DNA from: UBA1756 sp045132235
GTDB lineage: Bacteria; Bacteroidota; Bacteroidia; Bacteroidales; WCHB1-69
DNA: 6,078 bases
Assembly (NCBI GenBank): GCA_045132235.1
Contig: JBGURX010000049.1
Location: 1 to 6,078 of the forward strand
Direction: 5' to 3'
The notes under the pieces are model-generated. The model saw only the letters and a list, made by a program, of their open reading frames with translations. It made no database searches and was not told the origin of the DNA. The position numbers and the translations under genes are program-made. Of this stretch, positions 1 through 4,969 are shown in pieces. How positions within the stretch are numbered: the stretch's first letter is position 1; each line of letters starts with the position of its first letter.

Positions 1-263
1 AACTCCTCCTGAGACTGTTCTGCATTCGGATTGAACAACAGGCCTTGCTGATTGGCCTGATAGGTCAGTTTATCCACATTAATTCCCACCAAAAACCGAA
101 TTTTCGGAGTCTGCTGGATAAATTTTCTGATTCGAAAATATCCAGAAGCTCGAAAATAACCAACAAGTGCATCAAAAAAATGCACCTTCTTGTATTTGAA
201 AACACCCTCTATTTTCTCAAGAAGTGTATTATTATTTTCGTTTGTAAAGAAATTTGTTCCCAT
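1..263 (-). CDS. N-terminal part of a probable PLD-domain/SNF2-type helicase, cut by window edge
   Basis: An uninterrupted minus-strand frame starts at ATG 261-263 and runs 87 codons off the left edge. It begins MGTNFFTNENNNTLLEKIEG and continues with a F-x-A-L-V-G-Y-F-R-A-S-G-Y-F segment (residues 30-43) and P-K-I-R-F-L-V-G-I-N-V-D (residues 53-64). From memory, this pattern is typical of the start of large bacterial proteins in which a phospholipase D-like domain precedes a SNF2/DEAD-type helicase core. They are often annotated simply as helicase and are sometimes found near restriction or defence genes. The catalytic PLD and helicase motifs would lie beyond the edge, so the activity is inferred. 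A TATTTTTG promoter box 23 bp upstream supports this start. The coding sequence is clearly AT-richer than the peroxidase next to it. That a gene is here is quite sure; the family is moderately sure. Confidence 0.72.
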   Translation of the reverse strand, partial: MGTNFFTNENNNTLLEKIEGVFKYKKVHFFDALVGYFRASGYFRIRKFIQQTPKIRFLVGINVDKLTYQANQQGLLFNPNAEQSQEE

Positions 264-286
264 AAGTTTAATTACTCTTTACACTG

Positions 287-294
287 CAAAAATA
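287..294 (-). promoter_or_regulatory. Bacteroidetes -7 promoter box for the left-edge helicase gene
   Basis: On the minus strand this reads TATTTTTG followed by CA, a full match to the Bacteroidetes TAnnTTTG -7 element. It leaves a 23-bp gap to the ATG at 263. No good TTTG-like -33 element is visible at the usual 19-21 bp spacing; a TTTG occurs at 323-326 but is too far away. Confidence 0.6.
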
Positions 295-369
295 CATAAT
301 CTTTTTGCTTTATAAGTTTTTTCAAATTAATAATTTTCACCCCTTCAAACACCCAATCGGCACAATATG

Positions 370-405
370 ATTGATTTTGCTGCAAAATCCTTCAAATAAA
401 TCAAT
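370..405. repeat. Nested inverted repeats in the intergenic region
   Basis: Two overlapping dyads are visible. GATTTTGC (373-380) and GCAAAATC (382-389) are perfect 8-bp arms around a single base. ATTGATTT (370-377) and AAATCAAT (398-405) are perfect 8-bp arms 20 bp apart. The two pairings share bases, so they are mutually exclusive as RNA hairpins. There is no following U-tract, so an ordinary intrinsic terminator is unlikely; a protein-binding dyad or chance in AT-rich DNA are alternatives. Confidence 0.4.
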
Positions 406-428
406 TACGCAAATTTTTTATTTCCTAT

Positions 429-589
429 TTGGGAACTTGGCCGATTTTTGTTTGGGAACTTGGCTGATTTTCATTTGGGAACTTGGCACGTTTTTGCTTG
501 GGAACTTGGCGGAATTTTATTCGGCGAGTTGGCGAAAAATCGTTCGGCGAGTTGGCGCGTTTTTGTTCGGCAGGTTGGCGGATAAGGGC
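429..589. repeat. Seven tandem copies of a 23-bp repeat
   Basis: Unit starts fall at 429, 452, 475, 498, 521, 544 and 567, exactly 23 bp apart each time. The first four units share an identical 13-bp core TTGGGAACTTGGC followed by a variable, T-rich 10-bp tail. Units five and six have the core TCGGCGAGTTGGC and unit seven TCGGCAGGTTGGC, so the array has two subtypes, and its last unit decays a few bases before the peroxidase stop codon. The period is not a multiple of three, which argues against a coding repeat. The array would be transcribed as the 3' untranslated part of the peroxidase message, and it lies upstream of the helicase promoter. Role unknown; possibilities are a protein-binding array, an mRNA 3'-end element or a slippage-prone satellite. 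Confidence 0.93.
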
Positions 590-598
590 CTCTTACCC
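580..598 (-). other. Hairpin overlapping the peroxidase stop codon
   Basis: On the minus-strand transcript GGGTAAG and CTTATCC form a 7-bp stem (one G-U pair) around a 5-base loop. The stem includes the TAA stop at 593-595. No U-run follows, so it is not a standard intrinsic terminator, though it could stabilise or help end the message. Confidence 0.3.
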
Positions 599-1138
599 GA
601 TCATCTCCTGAACGTCTTTCTCGAAGTCAGCGGGTGCTGTGGTGGGCGGGAAGCGCTTGATGACGGCGCCGTCGCGCGAGATGAGGAACTTGGTGAAGTT
701 CCACTTGATGTCGCTGTCTTTCTCCACGCTCTTGCTGATGGTCTTGAACAGCGCCGCTGAGGCCTTGGCTTTCAGACCCTTGTACTCCTCGGTCGGGGCC
801 TGCGCCTTCAGGTACTCGTATATGGGGTGTGCTTCCGGACCGTTGACGTTGATTTTCTTCATCAGGGGGAAGGTCACGCCGTGGTTGAGGCGGCAGAACT
901 CGGCGATCTCCTCGTCGGAGCCGGGCTCCTGGTTGGCGAACTGGTCGCACGGGAAACCGAGGATGACCAGCCCTTGGTCTTTGTACTTCTGGTAGAGAGC
1001 TTCCAGCCCGTCGTACTGCGGGGTGAAACCGCACTTAGAGGCGGTGTTGACAATCATGAGGACCTTGCCGCTGTACTGCGACATTTCCACCTCTGCGCCC
1101 TTGTTGTTCTGGGCTTTGAAATCGTAAATTGTGGCCAT
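593..1138 (-). CDS. Glutathione peroxidase family, thiol (Cys) peroxidase
   Basis: A 181-aa protein of normal length for bacterial BtuE/Gpx-type peroxidases, which reduce hydrogen peroxide or organic hydroperoxides, usually with thioredoxin as reductant. The peroxidatic cysteine is Cys36 in N-T-A-S-K-C-G-F-T-P-Q-Y. The catalytic partners Gln70 (F-A-N-Q-E-P-G), Trp146 and Asn147 (W-N-F-T-K-F) are all present. Further cysteines at 64 (G-F-P-C-D-Q-F) and 82 (F-C-R-L-N) are available; Cys82 lies where a resolving cysteine is found in thioredoxin-dependent members. No signal peptide, so cytoplasmic. The frame is open to an ATG at 1192, but that would lie upstream of the -7 box at 1165-1172 and add 18 residues not seen in the family, so ATG 1138 (MATIYDF) is chosen. 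The gene is G+C-rich and appears to be a single-gene transcript followed by the 23-bp repeats. Confidence 0.95.
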   Translation of the reverse strand: MATIYDFKAQNNKGAEVEMSQYSGKVLMIVNTASKCGFTPQYDGLEALYQKYKDQGLVILGFPCDQFANQEPGSDEEIAEFCRLNHGVTFPLMKKINVNGPEAHPIYEYLKAQAPTEEYKGLKAKASAALFKTISKSVEKDSDIKWNFTKFLISRDGAVIKRFPPTTAPADFEKDVQEMIG

Positions 1139-1164
1139 AGTTTTGTGGTGTTGGTTTGAAGGTG

Positions 1165-1172
1165 CAAATTTA
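1165..1172 (-). promoter_or_regulatory. -7 promoter box for the peroxidase gene
   Basis: Minus-strand TAAATTTG followed by CA matches TAnnTTTG and sits 26 bp from the ATG at 1138. A clear -33 TTTG is not visible. Its expected upstream region overlaps the divergent promoter of the plus-strand regulator. Confidence 0.6.
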
Positions 1173-1191
1173 CAAAAAAAATTGTAAAACA

Positions 1192-1222
1192 TTGCATCAT
1201 GTTAGTTTTTTTTCTATCTTTG
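1192..1222 (+). promoter_or_regulatory. Promoter for the HicB-like gene
   Basis: TTGC at 1192-1195 and TATCTTTG at 1215-1222 (followed by CA) are separated by 19 bp, the expected -33/-7 layout for the Bacteroidetes housekeeping sigma factor. Transcription would start near 1227, giving a leader of about 50 bases before ATG 1279. Confidence 0.65.
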
Positions 1223-1234
1223 CAGCGGGTGTCA

Positions 1235-1246
1235 AATAGTTCTATT
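1235..1246. promoter_or_regulatory. Short palindrome in the HicB-like gene leader, possible operator
   Basis: AATAG-TT-CTATT is a perfect 5-bp dyad just downstream of the predicted transcription start. Many HTH antitoxin-type regulators repress themselves by binding such dyads; that use here is inferred only from position. Confidence 0.3.
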
Positions 1247-1278
1247 GCCTTCAGTTGCGAAAAAGAAAATTGTAAAAT

Positions 1279-1680
1279 ATGAAAGTAAGAGCCATTATTG
1301 AAACAGGAAAAAATTTGGATTACGACATCTACACGGATGACGAATCATTGGGTTTTATGCTGCTGGGTCAAGGTGATACCATAGAGGCGGCCAAGGCCGA
1401 TTTCCTGAAAAGCAAGGAGGAAATGAAAGCGGTATATGAAGAGGCGGGCGATAGTTTTGATTTTGATAGCTTGGAATTTGAATATGTGTTCGACACTATC
1501 TCATTCCTCAGGTATTCTCCGTTCACGCTGACGGGTCTGTCGAAAGCCACAGGTATCAACTGCAAACAGTTGAGCCATTATGTTACGGGTTATCGGAAAC
1601 CATCGCCCAAAACGGTTCACCGCATACAGGAGGGCGTGACCAGATTCGCTGAAACGATGCGGAACGCCACGCTTATATAG
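1279..1680 (+). CDS. Orphan HicB-like antitoxin/HTH regulator
   Basis: A 133-aa protein with two parts. Residues 1-75 look like a HicB-type fold: an opening beta strand (MKVRAIIETG), then G-F-M-L-L-G-Q-G-D-T-I-E-A-A-K-A-D-F at about 25-42, a pattern typical of HicB proteins. Residues 82-110 (L-T-G-L-S-K-A-T-G-I-N then K-Q-L-S-H-Y-V-T-G-Y-R-K-P-S) form an XRE-like helix-turn-helix for DNA binding. HicB antitoxins normally neutralise a small HicA mRNA interferase encoded beside them and repress the operon. No HicA frame is present here: upstream is a 140-bp promoter region and downstream 34 bp separates it from a convergent stop codon. It is therefore more likely a stand-alone transcription factor, an arrangement I recall as common in Bacteroidales. 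The ATG is preceded by an A-rich leader without a clear Shine-Dalgarno. Confidence 0.85.
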   Translation: MKVRAIIETGKNLDYDIYTDDESLGFMLLGQGDTIEAAKADFLKSKEEMKAVYEEAGDSFDFDSLEFEYVFDTISFLRYSPFTLTGLSKATGINCKQLSHYVTGYRKPSPKTVHRIQEGVTRFAETMRNATLI

Positions 1681-1714
1681 GATGATTGGCGGAATACTTG
1701 AAATCTCGAAACGA

Positions 1715-2833
1715 TTATTTCCCCCGTATTAGACGAACCGAATGCTCGTTGCAGGGACTGCTGTAATATAGATATATCGTGCATGGTGTAAAGAAGAGTT
1801 CGTCAAAAGTCAGTGTTAAATTGTCTTTGACAAAAGGGGTTGCACTCCAGTAGTAACCATCGCCTCTTTCTGATGTGCCGTCACAAAGGCGTCGTCCCGC
1901 AGCAGACAGAGTGATGGAGGCTCCGTTCGGACCGGTGATTTTGTATCCATTCTCCTCCCATGTCCACTGGCAGGAATTCCGCAATTCTTTCCATTGTTCC
2001 GTTGTGGGAATCGCATCCCCAAATCTTATGACGGCATCATCGTGGGTGTAAAGCCCTTCTTCGTTCAGGTTACACCAGAGTGTTCCACTGGGTAACCCAA
2101 GGTCGATATAAGCCTTGGATTCAGATATGGATGTATTTTTGCCACCTTCTGGCATGGGGCTCGGGAGGAATGATAGTTTATGAAAAGTCCGAGTTTCCTT
2201 CCCAGCAGGGTAACGGTCATATCCTGTCCAGTAGAGGCTTCCCTTATACCATGCCAGTGCATTCTCATCATTATAATTCTGCAAATAGGCAGAACAAGAA
2301 GTGTATTCACCAAGCAAGCGGATATGGCATTGCGCAGAGGCATCCATGTGCTGGTAAAAAAACAGGTGGACATGGTTGTCACAGTCAAACCCTTTACATC
2401 CTACAAAAATTCCATCTTTGCTGTACACTCCAAAATCACTGCCTGCGATACGGCAGGTATCTGCCACTCCGTTTTCCACAAAAACGGCTTCCATTTCGTT
2501 GACATGCCATATCTCGACAATAGTCTCATTGCGTTCTACAAACATTCCGGTGTTCGTGAGCCACAAATCGGTCCAAACATAAGCTGTCTTATCTTCATCA
2601 TCCAGTGTTTTAAATACCGCAACCTCAGCTGCTTTTCTTTTATACCAATCCATTGTGTCACGACGGCAATTGTACTCATCTCTATGTTGGACAGCATTTG
2701 TCCATTCTTGTTCTGTAATCACCTCATCTTTCACTGAAAAGGCGTTAAATCCCTTGAAAATCTGCGCCTGCAACTGGGAACACCAGAGGTGTGATGCTGC
2801 AATAATGATACCGAGAAGGATGAACTTTTTCAT
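1715..2833 (-). CDS. Secreted protein: unrecognised N-terminal region plus C-terminal FISUMP-type domain
   Basis: A 372-aa exported protein. Residues 1-23 are a Sec signal peptide (MKKF, a hydrophobic stretch, then S-Q-L-Q-A before Gln24). Residues about 25-225 I do not recognise; they are rich in aromatics and contain seven cysteines or so, with a notable D-F-G-V-Y-S-K-D-G-I-F-V-G segment at 133-145. Residues 240-372 match the pattern of the Fibrobacter succinogenes major paralogous (FISUMP) domain as found in Bacteroidales: Y-I-D-L-G-L-P-S-G-T-L-W (242-253), P-T-T-E-Q-W-K-E-L (276-284), N-G-Y-K-I-T-G-P-N-G (295-304), A-A-G-R-R (311-315), Y-Y-W-S-A-T (327-332), S-V-R-L-I-R-G (365-371). The stretch between the first two motifs is shorter than usual. 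Function of this domain is not established; a surface or extracellular role is likely. It follows the 186-aa secreted gene by 28 bp, suggesting one operon, and ends 34 bp from the convergent HicB-like gene. Confidence 0.85.
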   Translation of the reverse strand: MKKFILLGIIIAASHLWCSQLQAQIFKGFNAFSVKDEVITEQEWTNAVQHRDEYNCRRDTMDWYKRKAAEVAVFKTLDDEDKTAYVWTDLWLTNTGMFVERNETIVEIWHVNEMEAVFVENGVADTCRIAGSDFGVYSKDGIFVGCKGFDCDNHVHLFFYQHMDASAQCHIRLLGEYTSCSAYLQNYNDENALAWYKGSLYWTGYDRYPAGKETRTFHKLSFLPSPMPEGGKNTSISESKAYIDLGLPSGTLWCNLNEEGLYTHDDAVIRFGDAIPTTEQWKELRNSCQWTWEENGYKITGPNGASITLSAAGRRLCDGTSERGDGYYWSATPFVKDNLTLTFDELFFTPCTIYLYYSSPCNEHSVRLIRGK

Positions 2834-2861
2834 CTGGGAATGGATTTATGGATGTTCTATT

Positions 2862-3422
2862 TTATTGTCTAATGATGGTAAAGCTCCCAGCATCGCCTTC
2901 GGGACAAACTATCTTTGCGCACCGCCAATAGTTGTCTGTAGTTGCGTCGGGGGGCGTGCAAAACAAAAAAATCAATCCGTCACTGATTATAAAATCATCC
3001 CACGGTCTCAGAATATGAATAGAACTATCCCATCTGCCATGCTCATACTGATCAAAAAAGTTGAAGGGATGTCCCATTTCTACACAAATAGAATATAACT
3101 GGTTGAATTTTTCAGCAGTGAGGTGATAGTTTCTCACCTCATCGGGCTCCCATTCTGTGGGGTCAATAGATTTAATGGGTTCTTCGGAAGGCTCATATTG
3201 GAGTGGAATATAAGATATTACGGAATTCACATTACGGTAATCATACACATTCTTATACGATGTTACGGAAGTTACATCACGGTCGGTGATATAAATGGAA
3301 TCGTTGTCATACACGATTAAGAAAAGCACTTTCTCGGCCGCTGTTTTGGTGGACGATTCTTTCTGCGCAAATGCTCCCAAGAAATTCAGCAGAATGATTG
3401 TAATAATGGCGATTCTTTTCAT
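2862..3422 (-). CDS. Secreted protein of unknown function
   Basis: A 186-aa protein with a clear Sec signal peptide: MKRIAIITIILLNFLGAFA with cleavage expected after Ala19 (A-F-A before Gln20). No lipobox cysteine, so periplasmic or released. I do not recognise the mature domain. Visible features are a short internal duplication, DRDVTSVTSY (47-56) and YRNVNSVISY (62-71), 15 residues apart, then an acidic, proline-containing stretch (77-95) and a tryptophan/aspartate-rich C-terminal half with cysteines at 113, 155, 168 and 173. It precedes the FISUMP-domain gene by 28 bp on the same strand, so the two are probably co-expressed and may work together outside the cytoplasm. The start follows an A/T-rich leader (AATAAAAAAAA) typical of Bacteroidetes translation starts. 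Confidence 0.82.
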   Translation of the reverse strand: MKRIAIITIILLNFLGAFAQKESSTKTAAEKVLFLIVYDNDSIYITDRDVTSVTSYKNVYDYRNVNSVISYIPLQYEPSEEPIKSIDPTEWEPDEVRNYHLTAEKFNQLYSICVEMGHPFNFFDQYEHGRWDSSIHILRPWDDFIISDGLIFLFCTPPDATTDNYWRCAKIVCPEGDAGSFTIIRQ

Positions 3423-3501
3423 TTTTTTTTATTGATTTTCAGAGGATTGCTGTATTGGTGGTTGGGGGTTGCAAATGCGACATCGTTCCTGTTTTTCGTG
3501 G

Positions 3502-3509
3502 CAAAAATA
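3502..3509 (-). promoter_or_regulatory. -7 promoter box for the secreted two-gene operon
   Basis: Minus-strand TATTTTTG followed by CC matches TAnnTTTG. It gives a leader of about 75 bases before ATG 3422. A -33 element at standard spacing is not obvious. Confidence 0.5.
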
Positions 3510-3534
3510 CACTTATTTCCTGAATATTTATCCC

Positions 3535-3561
3535 TTCACAACAGAAATGTGAACCCTCACA
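3535..3561. promoter_or_regulatory. Clustered TTCACA/TGTGAA half-sites, possible operator or hairpin
   Basis: TTCACA (3535-3540) and TGTGAA (3548-3553) are perfect 6-bp inverted arms 7 bp apart; TGTGA (3548-3552) also pairs with TCACA (3557-3561) across 4 bp. The cluster lies 26-52 bp upstream of the -7 box of the secreted operon and about 50 bp after the TfoX-domain stop. It could be an operator near the -33 region or a 3' hairpin of the upstream message; no U-tract favours a terminator. Confidence 0.35.
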
Positions 3562-3609
3562 GCATGAATTTTTTTCGTTGCAAATCTTCAACTTTCCCCT
3601 CGTTCGCCC

Positions 3610-3918
3610 CTACATTTTCGGTGCGGGCAGTTCGTCATACATCGCCAAAAAGAGTTCCTTCAGGAAATCGCGGTTGTCCACGTTGTCAACCAGCAGCATC
3701 TCTTTGGCCCCCTCGTAAGGCAATTCAAACGACGTGTCGGGCATCTTCTCCCGCGCTGATTTTGTGGGCTTTACCAGAAACCGGTTGTCGTAAATGCCCC
3801 CGATAATCTTTCCCCTGAAATAGATGATGTATTCTCCCATCATCCGGCGGGAAGCGATTTCGTCCAGCTCCGAAAGCTGCTCGAGTATGAAATCGGCATA
3901 TTCTTTTGTTGAGGCCAT
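3610..3918 (-). CDS. TfoX N-terminal domain protein
   Basis: A 102-aa single-domain protein. The hallmark is S-R-R-M-M-G-E-Y-I-I-Y-F-R-G-K-I-I-G (about 23-40), followed by I-Y-D-N-R-F-L-V-K-P-T (about 41-51), the conserved core of the TfoX/Sxy N-terminal domain. A helical segment, TKEYADFILEQLSEL, leads into it. Sxy/TfoX of gamma-proteobacteria promotes CRP-dependent competence genes, but stand-alone N-domain proteins are widespread, including in bacteria without known competence, and their role is unclear. The TfoX C-terminal domain is absent. The frame is open to an ATG at 3981, but residues MNLPVEFSDLMH onward do not fit the family, so ATG 3918 (MASTKEY) is preferred. It lies 66 bp after the MBL hydrolase stop and could be read from that promoter or from a weak TGAATTTG box at 3973-3980. 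Confidence 0.85.
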   Translation of the reverse strand: MASTKEYADFILEQLSELDEIASRRMMGEYIIYFRGKIIGGIYDNRFLVKPTKSAREKMPDTSFELPYEGAKEMLLVDNVDNRDFLKELFLAMYDELPAPKM

Positions 3919-3984
3919 GGTTGATAAGGTTGGGTGAATGAATCTGTGCATTAAATCTGAAAATTCGACGGGCAAATTCACCTG

Positions 3985-4896
3985 TTATTCTTTGATTCCC
4001 TTGCTCAGATCTCTGAGGTTGATGAAATGCTCGTAGCAGTGCGCCCCCGCCATGTATTGACCGTTGTTGCGCAGCTCGTTGAAGATGCGGCTGCGGGTGG
4101 CGGTGGCTTGTGCGGGATCCGAGTCGTAGCGGGCGCAGAACTGCGGATGCTCCAGCTGGAGGTCCTGTGCGTGGAGCAAATCGCCGACGATGAGGCAGCA
4201 ACGCACTTCATAAACGGTGTGCCCCGGGGTGTGACCGGGCGCCAGCTTCGCTACCACCATGCCGTCGATGAGCCGCTCACCATCGCGGAAGGTGACGATG
4301 CGCCCTTGGTAGGCGGCCATCACCTGCTTCCACAGGGCGTTGTTCGCCGCCAGCGGACCGCCATCTTTCCATGCGTCGTACTCCTCCTGCGAGAGGTAGA
4401 GGGTGGCGTTGGGAAATGCCGCCCGGCCGTCCAGCAGCAGCCCGCCGATATGGTCGCCGTGCAGGTGTGTAAGGCACACGGCGGTGATTTCCGAAGGATC
4501 CACCTCGGCTTTTTTCATTCTCTCCAGCAATTTCCCGCCCTTGTCGGTCCCCAGTCCGGCATCGAAGAGCACCTTGTGTACGGAGTCGATCGCCATGTAC
4601 GCGTTGATGGCCGAGCGGGAAGCGCCCGTGGGCATCAGGGCGGCGAGCAGACTGTCGTTGTAGGAGCCGCGGAAGAGCTCGGCAGACATCTCATTCGCCA
4701 CATCCACCCAGCCGAAAACCAGCGGTTTGTCGCCTTGGCAGAGCAGCGAAACGCCATCCTTTTCTTCAATGATGATGGTGGATTCTTGCGGATTGTTCGT
4801 CACTTTGGAATCGCTTGTTTCTTGCGGGGTGCCATTCTGGCACGAGGCGGCCAGCAACAGCATCATGGCGGCCAGCAGGTGGAAGGTGGTTTTCAT
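3985..4896 (-). CDS. Lipoprotein metallo-beta-lactamase-fold hydrolase
   Basis: A 303-aa protein with a type II signal peptide: residues 1-18, with L-A-A-S-C at 15-19, so Cys19 is the likely lipidated residue and the enzyme is membrane-anchored outside the cytoplasm. The zinc-binding signature T-H-L-H-G-D-H (143-149) gives His144, His146, Asp148 and His149. G-H-T-P-G-H-T (221-227) supplies His226, V-G-D (237-239) the bridging Asp239, and A-G-A-H (283-286) the C-terminal His286. The full set suggests an active di-metal hydrolase. Overall layout resembles the lactonase/YtnP and methyl-parathion-hydrolase-like branch of the superfamily, but the substrate cannot be assigned. The frame is open to ATG 4929, which lies upstream of the -7 box at 4917-4924, so ATG 4896 (MKTTFH) is chosen. 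It is G+C-rich like the permease upstream, from which it is separated by 73 bp containing its own promoter. Confidence 0.92.
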   Translation of the reverse strand: MKTTFHLLAAMMLLLAASCQNGTPQETSDSKVTNNPQESTIIIEEKDGVSLLCQGDKPLVFGWVDVANEMSAELFRGSYNDSLLAALMPTGASRSAINAYMAIDSVHKVLFDAGLGTDKGGKLLERMKKAEVDPSEITAVCLTHLHGDHIGGLLLDGRAAFPNATLYLSQEEYDAWKDGGPLAANNALWKQVMAAYQGRIVTFRDGERLIDGMVVAKLAPGHTPGHTVYEVRCCLIVGDLLHAQDLQLEHPQFCARYDSDPAQATATRSRIFNELRNNGQYMAGAHCYEHFINLRDLSKGIKE

Positions 4897-4916
4897 TGGC
4901 TTGTTATTTTTGGGGG

Positions 4917-4924
4917 CAAAGGTA
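4917..4924 (-). promoter_or_regulatory. -7 promoter box for the MBL hydrolase gene
   Basis: Minus-strand TACCTTTG followed by CC matches TAnnTTTG, 20 bp before ATG 4896. It fixes the start choice because the longer reading frame would begin upstream of the transcript. The -33 element is unclear. Confidence 0.6.
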
Positions 4925-4969
4925 CACATTTTTCTTGTATAACATCACACTACGCTTGCTTGGGCGGTG

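Larger units (their letters stand above)
264..428. other. AT-rich intergenic stretch upstream of the repeat array
   Basis: This segment holds the promoter for the left-edge gene and a nested inverted-repeat zone at 370-405. I see no convincing coding frame, tRNA or known RNA fold. Together with the tandem array at 429-589 it makes up the roughly 330-bp gap between the helicase start and the peroxidase stop; both flanking genes run leftward. Confidence 0.6.

Noticed and set aside
45..299. Plus-strand 84-codon frame at the left edge
   Set aside because: It lies opposite the helicase-like frame, which has a promoter and recognisable sequence; the plus frame has neither.
429..589. CRISPR array
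   Set aside because: Units are contiguous 23-bp repeats with no unique spacers of about 30 bp, and no cas genes are nearby.
371..760. Plus-strand reading frame of 129 codons across the tandem repeats
   Set aside because: It overlaps the peroxidase gene antisense, is driven by the repeat sequence (low-complexity LGNLA-like peptides) and has no promoter or family resemblance.
1681..1714. Bidirectional terminator between the convergent HicB-like and FISUMP-domain genes
   Set aside because: No stable stem followed by a T-run is visible in the 34 bp.
2765..2833. Lipoprotein signal on the 372-aa protein because of Cys18
   Set aside because: The residues before Cys18 (H-L-W) do not fit a lipobox, and a type I cleavage site L-Q-A before Gln24 is better.
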